Source of the DNA: Photobacterium rosenbergii
Lineage (GTDB): Bacteria; Pseudomonadota; Gammaproteobacteria; Enterobacterales; Vibrionaceae
Length of the DNA stretch: 64,000 bases
Direction: 5' to 3'
NCBI RefSeq assembly: GCF_003026455.1
Contig: NZ_PYMB01000020.1
Location: 1 to 64,000, forward strand
A program made the translations under genes and the position numbers. Positions 53,075 through 61,676 of the stretch are shown here, one piece after another. Within the stretch, counting starts at the first letter, position 1, and each line of letters starts with the position of its first letter. The notes below the pieces were generated by a model that worked only from the letters and a program-made list of their open reading frames with translations, was not told the origin of the DNA and made no database searches.

Positions 53075-53686
53075 TTATGATTGGAAAGCCAGTATGCTAC
53101 CAAAGGCAATCAAGCCTACCCCACAGGCTTGGTTGAGTCGTTTCTTCAGCCGCTGCATAGTCGATTGTAGTGATGCAGACGTGAAGATAATGGCCACTAG
53201 GCAAAACCAGATACCGTGCAGCGCAACCATGTAACCACCGTAAAAGAAAGCCGGTGAGTTCTGAGCATTGTCTGGAGCAACGAGTTGACTGAAGATACTC
53301 AAGAAGAACAGCATTGTTTTTGGGTTGAGTACATTACATAGGAAACCCTGCAGGAAATATCGGCTTGCTCGCTTTTTAACAGTATCCGTTTCAATCTTCG
53401 CCAAGCCTTCATTGGCCGTCATTAACCCTTTTATGCCGAGGTAGATCAAGTAGCCTGAGCAGGCATAGCGGATGGCATTGAACAGCATCTCATTCTGTGA
53501 GATTAGGTAACTCATTCCCAGCATCGAGTAGCTGATGTGGATAAAGATGGCAGCACTGATCCCCGCTGCGGTCCACAACCCGGCTTGGCGCCCTTTTCCG
53601 ATACTGTTTTTAAGCACTAAAACAAAGTCAGCACCGGGGCTTATCACAATTAAAATACCCAATAACGCTAAGCTAATTAATTCCAC
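53075..53686 (-). CDS. LysE/RhtB-family amino acid exporter
   Basis: The 203-residue protein has about six transmembrane helices and the family N-terminus with ISPGADFVLVLKNSIGKGRQAGLWTAAGISAAIFIH. LysE/RhtB proteins export amino acids such as threonine, homoserine or lysine. It is divergent from a LysR-family gene (131 bp between start codons), a common arrangement for exporters induced by their own substrate. The substrate is not evident. Confidence 0.88.
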   Translation of the reverse strand: MELISLALLGILIVISPGADFVLVLKNSIGKGRQAGLWTAAGISAAIFIHISYSMLGMSYLISQNEMLFNAIRYACSGYLIYLGIKGLMTANEGLAKIETDTVKKRASRYFLQGFLCNVLNPKTMLFFLSIFSQLVAPDNAQNSPAFFYGGYMVALHGIWFCLVAIIFTSASLQSTMQRLKKRLNQACGVGLIAFGSILAFQS

Positions 53687-53817
53687 GTCGACTCCTAAAA
53701 CTATTTAAAACCTTGGACTACGGTTAAGACTGCGTATTTGATAGTCCCGATTGTAGAGTAGATTTGTGCTCGCTATAATCGAAATACGCTCTCCTAACCT
53801 GTGAGAAAAAATCACAT

Positions 53818-54711
53818 ATGCGACACCTAAAAGCTTTCCACATTTTCCATGTCGCGGCCTCATCACCGAGTTTGAGTGAAGCGGCAAACCGGCTAAATAT
53901 TACCCATGGGGCGGTAAGTAAGCAGATAAAGGTGCTGGAAGGTTTTCTTGGCCATGCGCTGTTCTATAAACAGGGGCGTCATCTTTATTTGACCCAAGAA
54001 GGGGAACTGCTCAAGCAGCATACTCAGACTGCATTTTCCGCCCTTGAAGACGGTGTGGGCCAATTAATGCAAAACCAGCAGCAGTGCCTCGAGATATCTT
54101 GTGAGCCGACGCTGACCATGCGCTGGTTAATGCCGCGCTTGGCTGACTTTCATAATGAGGTAGAGGGCGCTGATATTCGTCTCTCGACAGCCGGTGGGGC
54201 AGTCACACTTGGAACGACAGGGCTATCTTTGGCGATCCGCCGTGACGATTTTAGGGTTGAACATGACTACAACACACTCAACCTAGTTGATGAATGGGTT
54301 GGGCCTGTTTTCTCTCCGGATTATTGGCAGCAGGTTAAGCATGATTTGGCCGGTATAAAACGGCTACATAGTCAGACAAGACAATCAGCTTGGGATGATT
54401 GGATTAATGCTTCGGGTCATCACGGATTGGTTGGTAATAGCCACCAAACATTCGCTCATTTCTATTTTTGCTTTCAGGCGGCGGTGGATGGTTTGGGGGC
54501 TGCACTGGGGTCTTATCCCTTGGTGGTGGATGACATCAAGCGAGGAAATTTGATAGCGCCATTTGGGTTTATCCGGTCTGGTCATAAATACATTTTGCTA
54601 TCCCAAAAGCGCACGCCCAGTGATTTGGAATATCGTTTTAGCCAATGGCTTCAGGGGTGTTTGGTAGATTGTGTTCCGACTGAAAATGAAGTTGCAGAAC
54701 TTACTATTTAG
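53818..54711 (+). CDS. LysR-family regulator divergent from the LysE exporter
   Basis: The 297-residue protein has the LysR helix-turn-helix (MRHLKAFHIFHVAASSPSLSEAANRLNITHGAVSKQIKVLEGFLGHALFYKQ, 1-52) and an effector domain of the GcvA-like group. The start at 53818 leaves no normal ribosome binding site, so the mRNA may be nearly leaderless or poorly translated. It probably controls the divergent exporter gene. Confidence 0.87.
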   Translation: MRHLKAFHIFHVAASSPSLSEAANRLNITHGAVSKQIKVLEGFLGHALFYKQGRHLYLTQEGELLKQHTQTAFSALEDGVGQLMQNQQQCLEISCEPTLTMRWLMPRLADFHNEVEGADIRLSTAGGAVTLGTTGLSLAIRRDDFRVEHDYNTLNLVDEWVGPVFSPDYWQQVKHDLAGIKRLHSQTRQSAWDDWINASGHHGLVGNSHQTFAHFYFCFQAAVDGLGAALGSYPLVVDDIKRGNLIAPFGFIRSGHKYILLSQKRTPSDLEYRFSQWLQGCLVDCVPTENEVAELTI

Positions 54712-54714
54712 TGT

Positions 54715-54745
54715 TGCCTAACTCCGTATGGTGTGGAGTTAGGCA
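54715..54745. terminator. Bidirectional stem-loop between convergent genes
   Basis: Perfect 11-bp stem TGCCTAACTCC/GGAGTTAGGCA with a 9-base loop between the LysR stop codon and the unknown secreted protein. The T tracts are poor. Confidence 0.65.
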
Positions 54746-54756
54746 TTCCTGATGTT

Positions 54757-55500
54757 TTAGCTCGTTGGCTCAAGCGCCCAGAACATTAGCCCAGTTACCA
54801 GTGGAATGTTCAGGTGGCTGAAGTCGAACTTGTCGGTGAGGTAAGTTGGCTCAATATCGGTACTTAGGTTCGTTTGGCCATCTATAAAAATGACCTCGCC
54901 ATTAATCTTTTCTGCATAAATATAATGGCTGTTATCTCTGATCAAATCATCCATTAGCCCTATGCCGACGACAAAACGGGTACCGTCCTGATATTGGTCC
55001 ATTGCCTGCCAACCTTCAGAGCTTTTTACTTCTTCCTGCTCTAGATCAAACCACTGGCTACCGTTAGGTGTAGCAAGCGACAAGCCTGATTGAGGGGCTT
55101 TGATAGAGAGGTACTTTGAAATACCAACCAGTTGTTGTTCTACTGTTGGACTGTAACTGCCCCAGAAATGATATTGGGTGTCTGACATAAGCTGTTCGGC
55201 ATCGAGGGCGACATCTGCAGTGGTCTGACGGGTTGCAATGCCTGTTGCGTTAAGTGAGCAGTTTGACAGCATACGGCTTTGGTTACCCGTAATGACAGCG
55301 GTGTTGATCATTTCACCAATACTGCTGCCGATGCTTTCTACATCGGCCAGTAGTGGTGAATAAGCTTGGCTGAATTCTGCATTGTAGGCTTCGACCGCTG
55401 TTTTGATACCCGGGATACGAGCGTCGTTGATCTCGCTGTGCTCTAAGGCGTGGGCATTGATTGATAAAACTGAAATTATTGATACTAAAAGCTTTTTCAT
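54757..55500 (-). CDS. Secreted protein of unknown function
   Basis: From ATG 55500 (GGAGAGG ribosome binding site) the product is 247 residues, with a signal peptide (MKKLLVSIISVLSINAHA). The mature protein is acidic, has one cysteine (SNCSLN) and no motif that I recognise. Its secondary-structure pattern looks like helices in the first half and mixed beta later. It is monocistronic, convergent with the LysR gene and 159 bases from the ddl stop codon. An upstream in-frame start at 55533 would bury the signal peptide. Confidence 0.75.
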   Translation of the reverse strand: MKKLLVSIISVLSINAHALEHSEINDARIPGIKTAVEAYNAEFSQAYSPLLADVESIGSSIGEMINTAVITGNQSRMLSNCSLNATGIATRQTTADVALDAEQLMSDTQYHFWGSYSPTVEQQLVGISKYLSIKAPQSGLSLATPNGSQWFDLEQEEVKSSEGWQAMDQYQDGTRFVVGIGLMDDLIRDNSHYIYAEKINGEVIFIDGQTNLSTDIEPTYLTDKFDFSHLNIPLVTGLMFWALEPTS

Positions 55501-55602
55501 GCTTACCTCTCCTTTAAAAAGAAAAGTTAGCATGATTCGTGCCAGAGGGGTGGTTGCTTTGGGTAAGTCAATTATCTTGAACTAATCTGGATTTGTCACG
55601 CC

Positions 55603-55645
55603 CCATATTGGTGCAGCTGACCCAATATGGATCGCCGATATGGGG
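55603..55645 (-). terminator. Stem-loop downstream of ddl
   Basis: CCATATTGG/CCAATATGG (55603-55630), with an alternative partner ATATGGGG at 55638-55645. It lies just beyond the 3' end of ddl on the minus strand. Confidence 0.5.
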
Positions 55646-55659
55646 CAATGATATAAGCG

Positions 55660-56574
55660 TTATTTCACATCATCATACGTCGCGCTTTCTAGCAACGCGG
55701 CGATGGTGTCTTCGAAGCTCATGCCGGCTTCTTTAGTTGCCATCGGGAAGACACTGCGGGTCGTCATGCCCGGTACCGTGTTCATCTCGATCAGCCAGAT
55801 TTTCCCTTGGTTATCAAGGAATGTATCAACCCGTCCCCATCCTCGACAGCCCAACGTTTTGTAGGCGGTAAGCGCCGCTTCCTGCATGGCTTTTTCTTGT
55901 TCCGCCGTCAAATCTGATGGGCAATGGTAAGTCGCAGTTTGATTACCGAATTTTGCATCCCAATCGAAGAAGCTGTCGGATTTTATCTGAACAACAGGGA
56001 GCGCTTTACCATCAAGAATCGCGCAGGTGTATTCTCGGCCAGTGATGAATTGCTCGACCAGAATCTCATCATCGTATTCAAACGCATCAATCAGCGCATT
56101 ATAAAGCTCATCAGACGAAGAAGCTTTAGATACACCGATACTGCAACCTTGGTTCACCGGTTTGACGACGACGGGGTAAGTTAGATCGGCCAGGGTAGTT
56201 TTGATGGTGTCGGTCGGCGTGTGCTTGTTGACCTTGATCCAGTTCGCGGTTTGCAGACCATTAGAGCGCCAGATCTCTTTGGTCTTGAGCTTGTTGAGTG
56301 AAATGGACGAGGCCAAAAGGCCACTTCCGGTATAGGGGATTTTGAGCAAATCTAGCAGGGCTTGTAGGTGCCCGCTTTCACCCATACCGCCATGAAGGGC
56401 AATGAAAACTTTGTCGAGGTTGAAGAAGCCTTGCAGGGTGATATCAATGTGGCGGGGATCAATCTTGATAGCTTCATAACCCAGTGATTCAACGGCATCA
56501 GCAATACAGTTGCCCGATTTTAAAGAGACTTCGCGCTCGCTTGACTCTCCGCCGTATAAAATTCCAATTCTCAT
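55660..56574 (-). CDS. ddl: D-alanine--D-alanine ligase
   Basis: The 304-residue ATP-grasp ligase has ILYGGESSEREVSLKSG (N-terminal substrate domain), ALHGGMGESGHLQALLDLLKIPYTGSG, VKPVNQGCSIGVSKASS (ATP loop), FITGREYTCAIL and the metal-binding LIEMNTVPGMT. It makes D-Ala-D-Ala for peptidoglycan in the cytoplasm. Proteobacterial DdlB usually sits in the mur-ftsZ cluster; this copy is isolated, so it is probably a second ddl. The conserved acidic metal ligand is in GRVDTFLD, where many relatives have Arg-Val-Asp-Phe. Confidence 0.92.
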   Translation of the reverse strand: MRIGILYGGESSEREVSLKSGNCIADAVESLGYEAIKIDPRHIDITLQGFFNLDKVFIALHGGMGESGHLQALLDLLKIPYTGSGLLASSISLNKLKTKEIWRSNGLQTANWIKVNKHTPTDTIKTTLADLTYPVVVKPVNQGCSIGVSKASSSDELYNALIDAFEYDDEILVEQFITGREYTCAILDGKALPVVQIKSDSFFDWDAKFGNQTATYHCPSDLTAEQEKAMQEAALTAYKTLGCRGWGRVDTFLDNQGKIWLIEMNTVPGMTTRSVFPMATKEAGMSFEDTIAALLESATYDDVK

Positions 56575-56849
56575 GGTCGTGTTCCGATTAAGCTTTGCTG
56601 TGTGAAAATCATCAATAAAAATACAAACGATTGTTTAATTTGGAACAATCGCAGTAAATAAGAATATAAAAGTGCTTGTATAGTGTTCAGTAGCTTATTG
56701 TAATGATTTGTACTTCATATTGGATTGAGATGCCTAAAAAGTATGACATTGTGCATAACTTTATTTTCATCACAGAGAATGTTGTCTTATTTTTGAGCAA
56801 AGGGTGAATTTCTTTTCAGCTAACTTGAAATAAATATCCTGCTAGGTAT

Positions 56850-57578
56850 ATGGCTATGAACAGACAAGTACAGCGAACGAATGTATTGAGCATGTGGTTG
56901 ATTTCATTGTCTATGGGGCTGTTTGCGACGGTAGCGTTGGCATTGGAGTTTGAAGAGTACCCTCTCGATACCTTGGATAAAACGACGGCGCAAGGCGTGA
57001 AGGCCGAAGTGGTTGATTACCATGGTCAGAAAGGCATACATGTGGCGGTGTCACCTGAACATAAGTCTGCTGAGCAAGGGGGATGTGATCACTGTACATA
57101 TCTTGCCCTAGAAACCATTCCGTTCCGAGACGGTACGATTGAAATCAATTTGGCCGGTGAGTCGCAGCAGGATGCAGAAGCAACGGCAAATGGCTTTGTG
57201 GGTATTGTCTTTAGGGTTAGTGAAGATTTGTCTAAATATGAAGGCGTCTATTTCCGTCCTACCAATGCAGTCTCAGAGGATGAAGCGCAGCGCGAAATGA
57301 CGGTGCAGTATTTTTCTTACCCTGACTATACGGCAGAGCAATTGCGAGAGTCAGACCCGGGCAAATTTGAAAGTGCGGCCAATATTCGTCCCGGCCAGTG
57401 GTTTAACCTGAAAGCCGAAATCAATAATAACCAAGCGATTTTCTATATCGATGGCGAAAAAGTATTGGTGGTGGATCGCCTATTTCACGGCTCTGAGCAT
57501 AAAGGGGTTATTGGGTTTATTACCGAGCCCGGCAATGATGCTTATTTTTCCGATTTGAAGATAAAACACAGCCAGTAG
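56850..57578 (+). CDS. Secreted lectin-like (concanavalin A-fold) protein
   Basis: The product of about 240 residues has a signal peptide ending near Ala-Leu-Ala (residue 31) and a beta-rich mature domain with FRDGTIEINLAGE, GFVGIVFRVSEDLSKYEGVYFRPTNA and RPGQWFNLKAEINNNQAIFYIDGEKVLVVDRLFHG. This layout resembles the DUF1080/LamG jelly-roll domains that bind or act on polysaccharides. Two close cysteines (GGCDHC) could form a disulfide or bind a metal. ATG 56856 is an alternative start with better ribosome-binding-site spacing. It is a single gene; its partner or ligand is unknown. Confidence 0.75.
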   Translation: MAMNRQVQRTNVLSMWLISLSMGLFATVALALEFEEYPLDTLDKTTAQGVKAEVVDYHGQKGIHVAVSPEHKSAEQGGCDHCTYLALETIPFRDGTIEINLAGESQQDAEATANGFVGIVFRVSEDLSKYEGVYFRPTNAVSEDEAQREMTVQYFSYPDYTAEQLRESDPGKFESAANIRPGQWFNLKAEINNNQAIFYIDGEKVLVVDRLFHGSEHKGVIGFITEPGNDAYFSDLKIKHSQ

Positions 57579-57591
57579 TTGTGAGTTTGAT

Positions 57592-57626
57592 AAAAAAAGA
57601 GCAAGGCTTTTGCCTTGCTCTTTTTT
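57592..57626. terminator. Strong bidirectional terminator
   Basis: AAAAAGAGCAAGGC/GCCTTGCTCTTTTT with a TTTT loop between the lectin-like gene and the convergent transporter. Confidence 0.92.
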
Positions 57627-57654
57627 GACGCTAGTCGTTAATTCAGTCGAATAC

Positions 57655-59241
57655 TTAGTTAGTAACAGGCTCAGCAGCGACAACAGGCTTACTCTTGCGA
57701 ACAGCAAAGGCGCAGAACGCCATGAACCACAGGCCACTTACTGCCACACCCGCCCATGCTGAATGGGTGTAGCCGATAGCGAGGTAACCGAGTAGGGCAC
57801 CGAATGCGACCGAACAAGCGTATGGAAGTTGGGTCATCACATGGTCCATGTGGTGGCAGCCTGCCCCTGTTGCTGACAAGATACTGGTGCTTGAAATCGG
57901 TGAGCTGTGATCGCCAAATACCGCACCTGCTAGTACTGCAGACAGCATAGGAAGCAGCAGGGCGATGTCACTGGCTGCAGCAATATCCCCGGCTAGCGGT
58001 AGCATGATGCCGAACGTACCCCAGCTGGTGCCAGTTGCAAATGCCATGGCACAAGATAGCAGGAAGACAACAGCAGGAAGCAGCTCAACCGGCAGGTTAC
58101 CGTTAGACATTGAAGCCAGGTAGATACCGGTTTGCATGTCACGTACAACCGCACCAATTGTCCAGGCAAAAAACAGGATAATGATGGCTGGCATCATAGC
58201 AGAAATGCCTTGTGGGGCAGCTTTCATCCAGCTGCCGGCATCCAGCTTAAGGCGAAGGGCAAGGCCGATAGAGACTACCAAGCTGCAGATTGCACCGTAA
58301 ACAAGCGACGAACCCACATTGGTGTTCTCGAAAGAGCCGATCACGCTGAAAGCTTCACCGTTGGCGGCCAATACATCCGCGCCTGACTGCACCATGAAAA
58401 ATACGGTTGCCATAGTCAGGGTCAGGATAGGCAATACCATATCGATCATGCCACCTGTGGCTGATTCTGGTGTTTCTACGTCTAGACCGGCTGGCTTGCC
58501 TTTCGATTCATCCCATAGCTTGCCTTCAAGTGCCCACTTCTCATGCTTGCGCATCGGACCGATATCTAACTGGAACGCAATCACACACAGCACCATCACC
58601 AGAGTGAATACCGCGTATAGGTTCATTGGCATCATCTCGACAAACGCCGAGATTGGACTCTGATCGGTCACGCCATGTGCCACCATGATACCGCCAACGA
58701 GCGCGATGATGTAGGCACCCCATGAAGAGATTGGCATCAATACGCAAACCGGCGCAGCCGTGGAGTCCAGCAGGTAAGCCAGTTTGGCACGTGAAATATT
58801 GAACCGGTCGGTAACCGGACGGCAGATAGCACCTACCGATAGGCTGTGGAAGAAATCATCGATGAAAAAGATAAAGACCATCAAGCCCGTCAGTGACTTG
58901 GCACTGCGGCGGTCTTTACAGCGAACCGCTGCCCAGTCGGCGAATGCCTGGGTAGCACCGGAGACGCTCATCAGGCTGATCAGCGCGCCAAGTAGCAACA
59001 TGAAGATAATCATGTTGACGTTATCACTGTTCATCGCACCGTCAACCCACACAATTGCCAGCACTTTGCTGACCAAATATTGCAGAGATTCGAGCGGAGA
59101 GTACTGGTTAAGCATCATTGCGCCGGCAAAGATACCCGCGCCGAGGGAAAGCAAAACCCGCCTGGTGGTGACCGCAAGGATAACAGCCAGCATGGCAGGG
59201 ATAACGGACATTAGCGAGTCCGAGAAATCGACAAGGTTCAT
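57655..59241 (-). CDS. NhaC-family transporter under lysine riboswitch control (LysW-like lysine transporter)
   Basis: This 528-residue membrane protein of about 11-12 helices has NhaC-family features (FFIDDFFHSLSVGAICRPVTDRF, PISSWGAYI, ATGTSWGTFGIMLPLAGDIA, AVFGDHSSPISSTSILSATGAGCHHMDHVMTQLPYA). The family was named for Na+/H+ antiport, but many members carry amino acids. The leader folds as a lysine riboswitch (59328-59492), which strongly suggests lysine uptake, as proposed for LysW transporters of the NhaC superfamily. It is monocistronic. Confidence 0.88.
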   Translation of the reverse strand: MNLVDFSDSLMSVIPAMLAVILAVTTRRVLLSLGAGIFAGAMMLNQYSPLESLQYLVSKVLAIVWVDGAMNSDNVNMIIFMLLLGALISLMSVSGATQAFADWAAVRCKDRRSAKSLTGLMVFIFFIDDFFHSLSVGAICRPVTDRFNISRAKLAYLLDSTAAPVCVLMPISSWGAYIIALVGGIMVAHGVTDQSPISAFVEMMPMNLYAVFTLVMVLCVIAFQLDIGPMRKHEKWALEGKLWDESKGKPAGLDVETPESATGGMIDMVLPILTLTMATVFFMVQSGADVLAANGEAFSVIGSFENTNVGSSLVYGAICSLVVSIGLALRLKLDAGSWMKAAPQGISAMMPAIIILFFAWTIGAVVRDMQTGIYLASMSNGNLPVELLPAVVFLLSCAMAFATGTSWGTFGIMLPLAGDIAAASDIALLLPMLSAVLAGAVFGDHSSPISSTSILSATGAGCHHMDHVMTQLPYACSVAFGALLGYLAIGYTHSAWAGVAVSGLWFMAFCAFAVRKSKPVVAAEPVTN

Positions 59242-59327
59242 GATCTCATCACACCTATGTGTTTCAGGTGGAGATCTACCGAAAGGAAGTGTAACTAAGA
59301 CGCAGAAAAAGAAGACTTGTTACCCCC

Positions 59328-59492
59328 TCAGGTAGCGCTCCATAGGTAAATACTATGGCAGTTCTGTGCCTATTCGACACAGACCCAGCGACTGAGTTGA
59401 TGGCTGCAGTCACTTCGGCGCTGACTCCTTTCTCCGGCTTCAAAGGTATCACCCTCCACACGGTTACTTATAGGCAGCGCGCCTCTACTGAT
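59328..59492 (-). promoter_or_regulatory. Lysine riboswitch (L box)
   Basis: Read on the minus strand, the leader contains the L-box core elements in order: AGAGGCGCG, AAGTAACCGTGTGGAGGG, CGCCGAAGTGAC, a GTCTGTG/CACAGA stem (the P4 or P5 arm), GAACTGCCA, and the closing strand GGAGCGCTACC, which pairs back to the CAGTAG side. The order and text match lysC-type lysine aptamers. About 85 bases of expression platform follow to the start codon, including a CACCT/AGGTG hairpin near the ribosome binding site, so translational control is plausible. Lysine should switch the transporter off. Confidence 0.88.
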
Positions 59493-59681
59493 TTAGGGTT
59501 TATCACCGTCAATCCTACTGGATTTTGGTCATAAGTCTAACATTATATACGGCTGAATATTTATGTCAGCTAATAATAAGCTTTTTTCATGGTCTTGATT
59601 AGAATCTTGGTTTGAAGCGCTAGCCCTTTCCTCGGATTATCCGTTTTACCCATTGCTGGGTTTTAATTTTAAGGAGCTAAC

Positions 59682-61595
59682 GTGTTTTCTCGCAAACACT
59701 TTGAATTGATTGATAAACCAACGTTCTTCGGGGCGTTGGGGATGTTGATCTCGGTTGTGGTGCCTTTGCTGCTGTTTCCGGCGCAAGGGGCAGAATGGAT
59801 TGCTGTCGCCAAAACGTTTATGACCGATAAACTCGGTTTCCTCTATTTGGCGCTTGGTGTCGGTGCATTCTTCTTTATGATTTACATCGTTTTTTCCGAT
59901 ATCGGCCAAATCAAACTGGGCGATCCTGATGAGCAGCCCGAGTTTACGACGGCGTCATGGGCGGCCATGCTGTTCTGTGGGGGTATCGGTGCCAGTATTC
60001 TTTACTGGGGGACAATTGAGTGGGCGTATTACTACCAAGCGCCTCCGTTCCAGTTAGAACCTGGTAGTGAAGAAGCGGTCCGCTGGGCGGCAACTTATGG
60101 CTTGTTCCACTGGGGGCCGATTGCATGGTCTATTTATTTGGTCCCTGCATTGCCGATTGCTTATTTCTTCTATGTGCGCAAGCAGCCTGTACTTAAGGTC
60201 TCGGCGGCATTGATGCCAGTGATCGGGGAAGCCCGCAGTTATGGTTGGCTGGGTAAAGTCATCGATGTGCTATTTATCTTCGGCTTGCTGGGCGGTGGTG
60301 CTACAACGCTGGGCTTGGCTGCGCCGTTGATCACCGAGGGTGCCAACTACCTATTTGGCGTACCGAAAGATACGGTTACCCAAGTTATCGTATTGATGAT
60401 TTGTACCGCCATCTTCGCCTACTCGGCGTATGCCGGTATGGAGAAGGGCATTAAGTTCCTCAGTAATATCAACTTCTGGGGAGCTTTGGGTCTGCTGGCT
60501 TTTATTCTGGTGACAGGGCCAACGATATTCATGCTGGAAACAGGCTTGGATTCGCTGGGCCGAATGTTGTCGAACTTCTTTGTGATGGCAACATGGGCTG
60601 AACCGTTCGGCGGCTATGGCTCGTTTGAAAATACCCATTTCCCGCAGGATTGGACCATTTTCTACTGGGCGTGGTGGCTGGTGTTTGCCCCGAGTATGGG
60701 CTTGTTTGTCGCGAGGATCTCCCGTGGTCGCACCATCAAGCAGATGGTGACCGGTTCGATATTCTTCGGGTCGATGGGATGCTTCTTGTTCTTCATGATT
60801 TTGGGTAACTACGGTCTGTCGCTTCAGCTATCGGGTGCTTTGGATGTAGTTGGCATCTTGAACTCTGAGGGTGCGACAAAAGCTATTTTCTCTATCCTTG
60901 AGCTGTTGCCGTTTAGTACCTTGGTCATCGCAGCATTCACCCTGCTGTGTTTGATTTTTACCGCAACGACGTTTGATTCGATTTCCTATATTTTGGCATC
61001 GGTCGTGCAAAACAACGTGACTGAAGATCCAATGCGCTGGAACCGCTTATTCTGGGCATTTGCTTTGTCATTCATGCCATCGGTATTGCTGTTCATGGGA
61101 GGCTTGTCGACCCTGCAAACGGCGGCTATCGTCGGCGGCTTACCGTTGTTGGTGATAGCTGTAATGCTGATGATGTCGGCGGTGAAGGCAGCAACACTCG
61201 ATCTGACCCACCAGGAAGGTTATGAAGATCCGGTGATCAACATCGAGGAGTTACCTGATGTCGACCCATGGTCTAATGAAGGTATGGCGCTGACCAAGTT
61301 CGAGGAGCTGAAAGAAATCGCCATGGCGGCGGCTGAAGCCGAGCGCGAAGCACTTTACAAAGTGTGGAAGCTTAAGAAAAAAATCCGTGCCGAAGCGGTG
61401 GCTAACGGGGAATCCGGTATGGATTTCAGCGATGCGCCGCAAGAACGTTTGGACCAACTACAACAGTTAATGGACGATGCCATGACAGCTAAAGAGAATA
61501 AGCTGGTGGCCTCGGAAGAAGCGCAGGAAGCCCGCAAGGTGTTTAACGAACTGATGCGAACTCGATTGGAGTCTATGGTCGAGCAAGAAGCATAA
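59682..61595 (+). CDS. BCCT-family transporter with long C-terminal tail
   Basis: This 637-residue carrier has about 12 transmembrane helices and the family signature WAWWLVFAPSMGLFVARISRGRTIKQ (about 327-352). The substrate-site stretch reads CGGIGASILYWGTIEW, closer to carnitine/ergothioneine-type members than to the GMGIG motif of Na+-coupled betaine carriers. After the last helix (about residue 510) comes a charged, Glu/Ala/Lys-rich tail of about 125 residues with heptad spacing, predicted to be cytoplasmic and coiled coil. Such tails sense osmotic state in BetP. The substrate could be betaine, carnitine or choline. It is monocistronic. Confidence 0.88.
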   Translation: MFSRKHFELIDKPTFFGALGMLISVVVPLLLFPAQGAEWIAVAKTFMTDKLGFLYLALGVGAFFFMIYIVFSDIGQIKLGDPDEQPEFTTASWAAMLFCGGIGASILYWGTIEWAYYYQAPPFQLEPGSEEAVRWAATYGLFHWGPIAWSIYLVPALPIAYFFYVRKQPVLKVSAALMPVIGEARSYGWLGKVIDVLFIFGLLGGGATTLGLAAPLITEGANYLFGVPKDTVTQVIVLMICTAIFAYSAYAGMEKGIKFLSNINFWGALGLLAFILVTGPTIFMLETGLDSLGRMLSNFFVMATWAEPFGGYGSFENTHFPQDWTIFYWAWWLVFAPSMGLFVARISRGRTIKQMVTGSIFFGSMGCFLFFMILGNYGLSLQLSGALDVVGILNSEGATKAIFSILELLPFSTLVIAAFTLLCLIFTATTFDSISYILASVVQNNVTEDPMRWNRLFWAFALSFMPSVLLFMGGLSTLQTAAIVGGLPLLVIAVMLMMSAVKAATLDLTHQEGYEDPVINIEELPDVDPWSNEGMALTKFEELKEIAMAAAEAEREALYKVWKLKKKIRAEAVANGESGMDFSDAPQERLDQLQQLMDDAMTAKENKLVASEEAQEARKVFNELMRTRLESMVEQEA

Positions 61596-61615
61596 GCAAT
61601 TGTTTAGACCAAATT

Positions 61616-61646
61616 AAAATGCCGAGTCATCTGACTCGGCATTTTT
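61616..61646. terminator. Bidirectional terminator between BCCT and M14 genes
   Basis: TGCCGAGTCA/TGACTCGGCA with flanking A and T runs. Confidence 0.92.
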
Positions 61647-61676
61647 GTATATAAGGCCTTTGTTTTTAAGAAGGCG

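Noticed and set aside
59276-59461. Minus-strand 61-codon frame upstream of the NhaC-family gene
   Set aside because: It falls entirely in the lysine riboswitch; the sequence is explained by the aptamer fold.
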